Shown: in pieces, positions 5,575 to 5,589 of the stretch
Layout: each line of letters begins with the position of its first letter
How positions within the stretch are numbered: position 1 is the stretch's first letter
Assembly (NCBI GenBank): GCA_016281475.1
Contig: JAEEIS010000068.1
Span: 1 to 5,589 of the forward strand
Length of the DNA stretch: 5,589 nucleotides
Direction: 5' to 3'
Origin: Bacteroidales bacterium
Lineage (GTDB): Bacteria > Bacteroidota > Bacteroidia > Bacteroidales > P3
Translations under genes and position numbers: made by a program
The notes under the pieces: model-generated
Seen by the model: only the letters and a program-made list of their open reading frames with translations
Database searches by the model: none
What the model was told of the DNA's origin: nothing

Positions 5575-5589
5575 AACCAAAGGGCTGAC

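Larger units (their letters stand above)
5312..5589 (-). pseudogene. Fragment of a COG2865-type ATP-binding (AlbA_2/HATPase_c_4) protein, partial at window edge
   Basis: The minus-strand frame is open from the window edge to a TGA at 5312-5314. Within it, NPLIAVILYKC, then LESWGSGVVRMVDACQ, then GVPEPYYEERPGGIAIIF closely follow the C-terminal part of COG2865 proteins (AlbA_2/Schlafen-type DNA-binding domain plus a GHKL-like region), which read NPLIA, WGxGI, EACxxAGLPEPEFEE and GGFxVTF. The match covers about 5551-5396. The last 27 residues (rich in W, R and P) match nothing I know, so the 3' end appears cut. Upstream, TATCTTTGCA at 5565-5574 looks more like a promoter than family sequence, so the fragment may be truncated at both ends. 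Family members typically have several hundred residues. If the frame continues intact beyond the window, it would be a real gene with an unusual tail. Confidence 0.6.

Overview
The window looks like Bacteroidota chromosome, most likely from Prevotella/Segatella or a close relative. The protein families fit that group. Three promoters match the Bacteroidota pattern (TTTG, a 19-20 nt spacer, then TAnnTTTG), and gene starts lack clear Shine-Dalgarno sequences. The genus is an inference; there is no 16S here.

Positions 1 to about 4420 hold a compact block read entirely from the minus strand. In transcription order it contains a promoter (4385-4416), a small coiled-coil gene that looks like the ZapB-type partner of ZapA (4059-4352), zapA (3708-3989), a structured RNA that I call 6S RNA (about 3530-3710), rny for RNase Y (1926-3467), lgt (973-1839), gpmA (223-969), a second promoter (156-187) and tRNA-Ser(GCT) (10-100). 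The first genes concern FtsZ-ring assembly. 6S RNA and RNase Y act on RNA polymerase and on mRNA decay. Lgt starts lipoprotein maturation and GpmA is glycolytic. This is core, housekeeping DNA. The 6S call rests on a nested set of helices that can be traced by eye: a 14-bp closing stem, a large central bubble and a capped apical stem. Its position just after zapA matches ssrS in E. coli.

Positions 4417-5589 are different: almost no coding sequence and many short repeats. From left to right there is an AT-rich stretch; a possible 174-bp miniature element with a 10-bp direct repeat at each end, inverted GTCACA-rich arms and an A/T-only core; several hairpins; a duplicated 16-bp terminator-like hairpin; a well-formed plus-strand promoter (5099-5129) with no recognisable gene after it; a 12-bp perfect inverted repeat (5314-5325 and 5421-5432); and, on the minus strand at the right edge, a remnant of a COG2865-type ATP-binding/AlbA_2 protein. 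This reads as an accessory or decaying junction. No complete new system can be demonstrated. The items most worth checking are the orphan promoter, the repeat element and the 6S RNA gene fused to the end of zapA.
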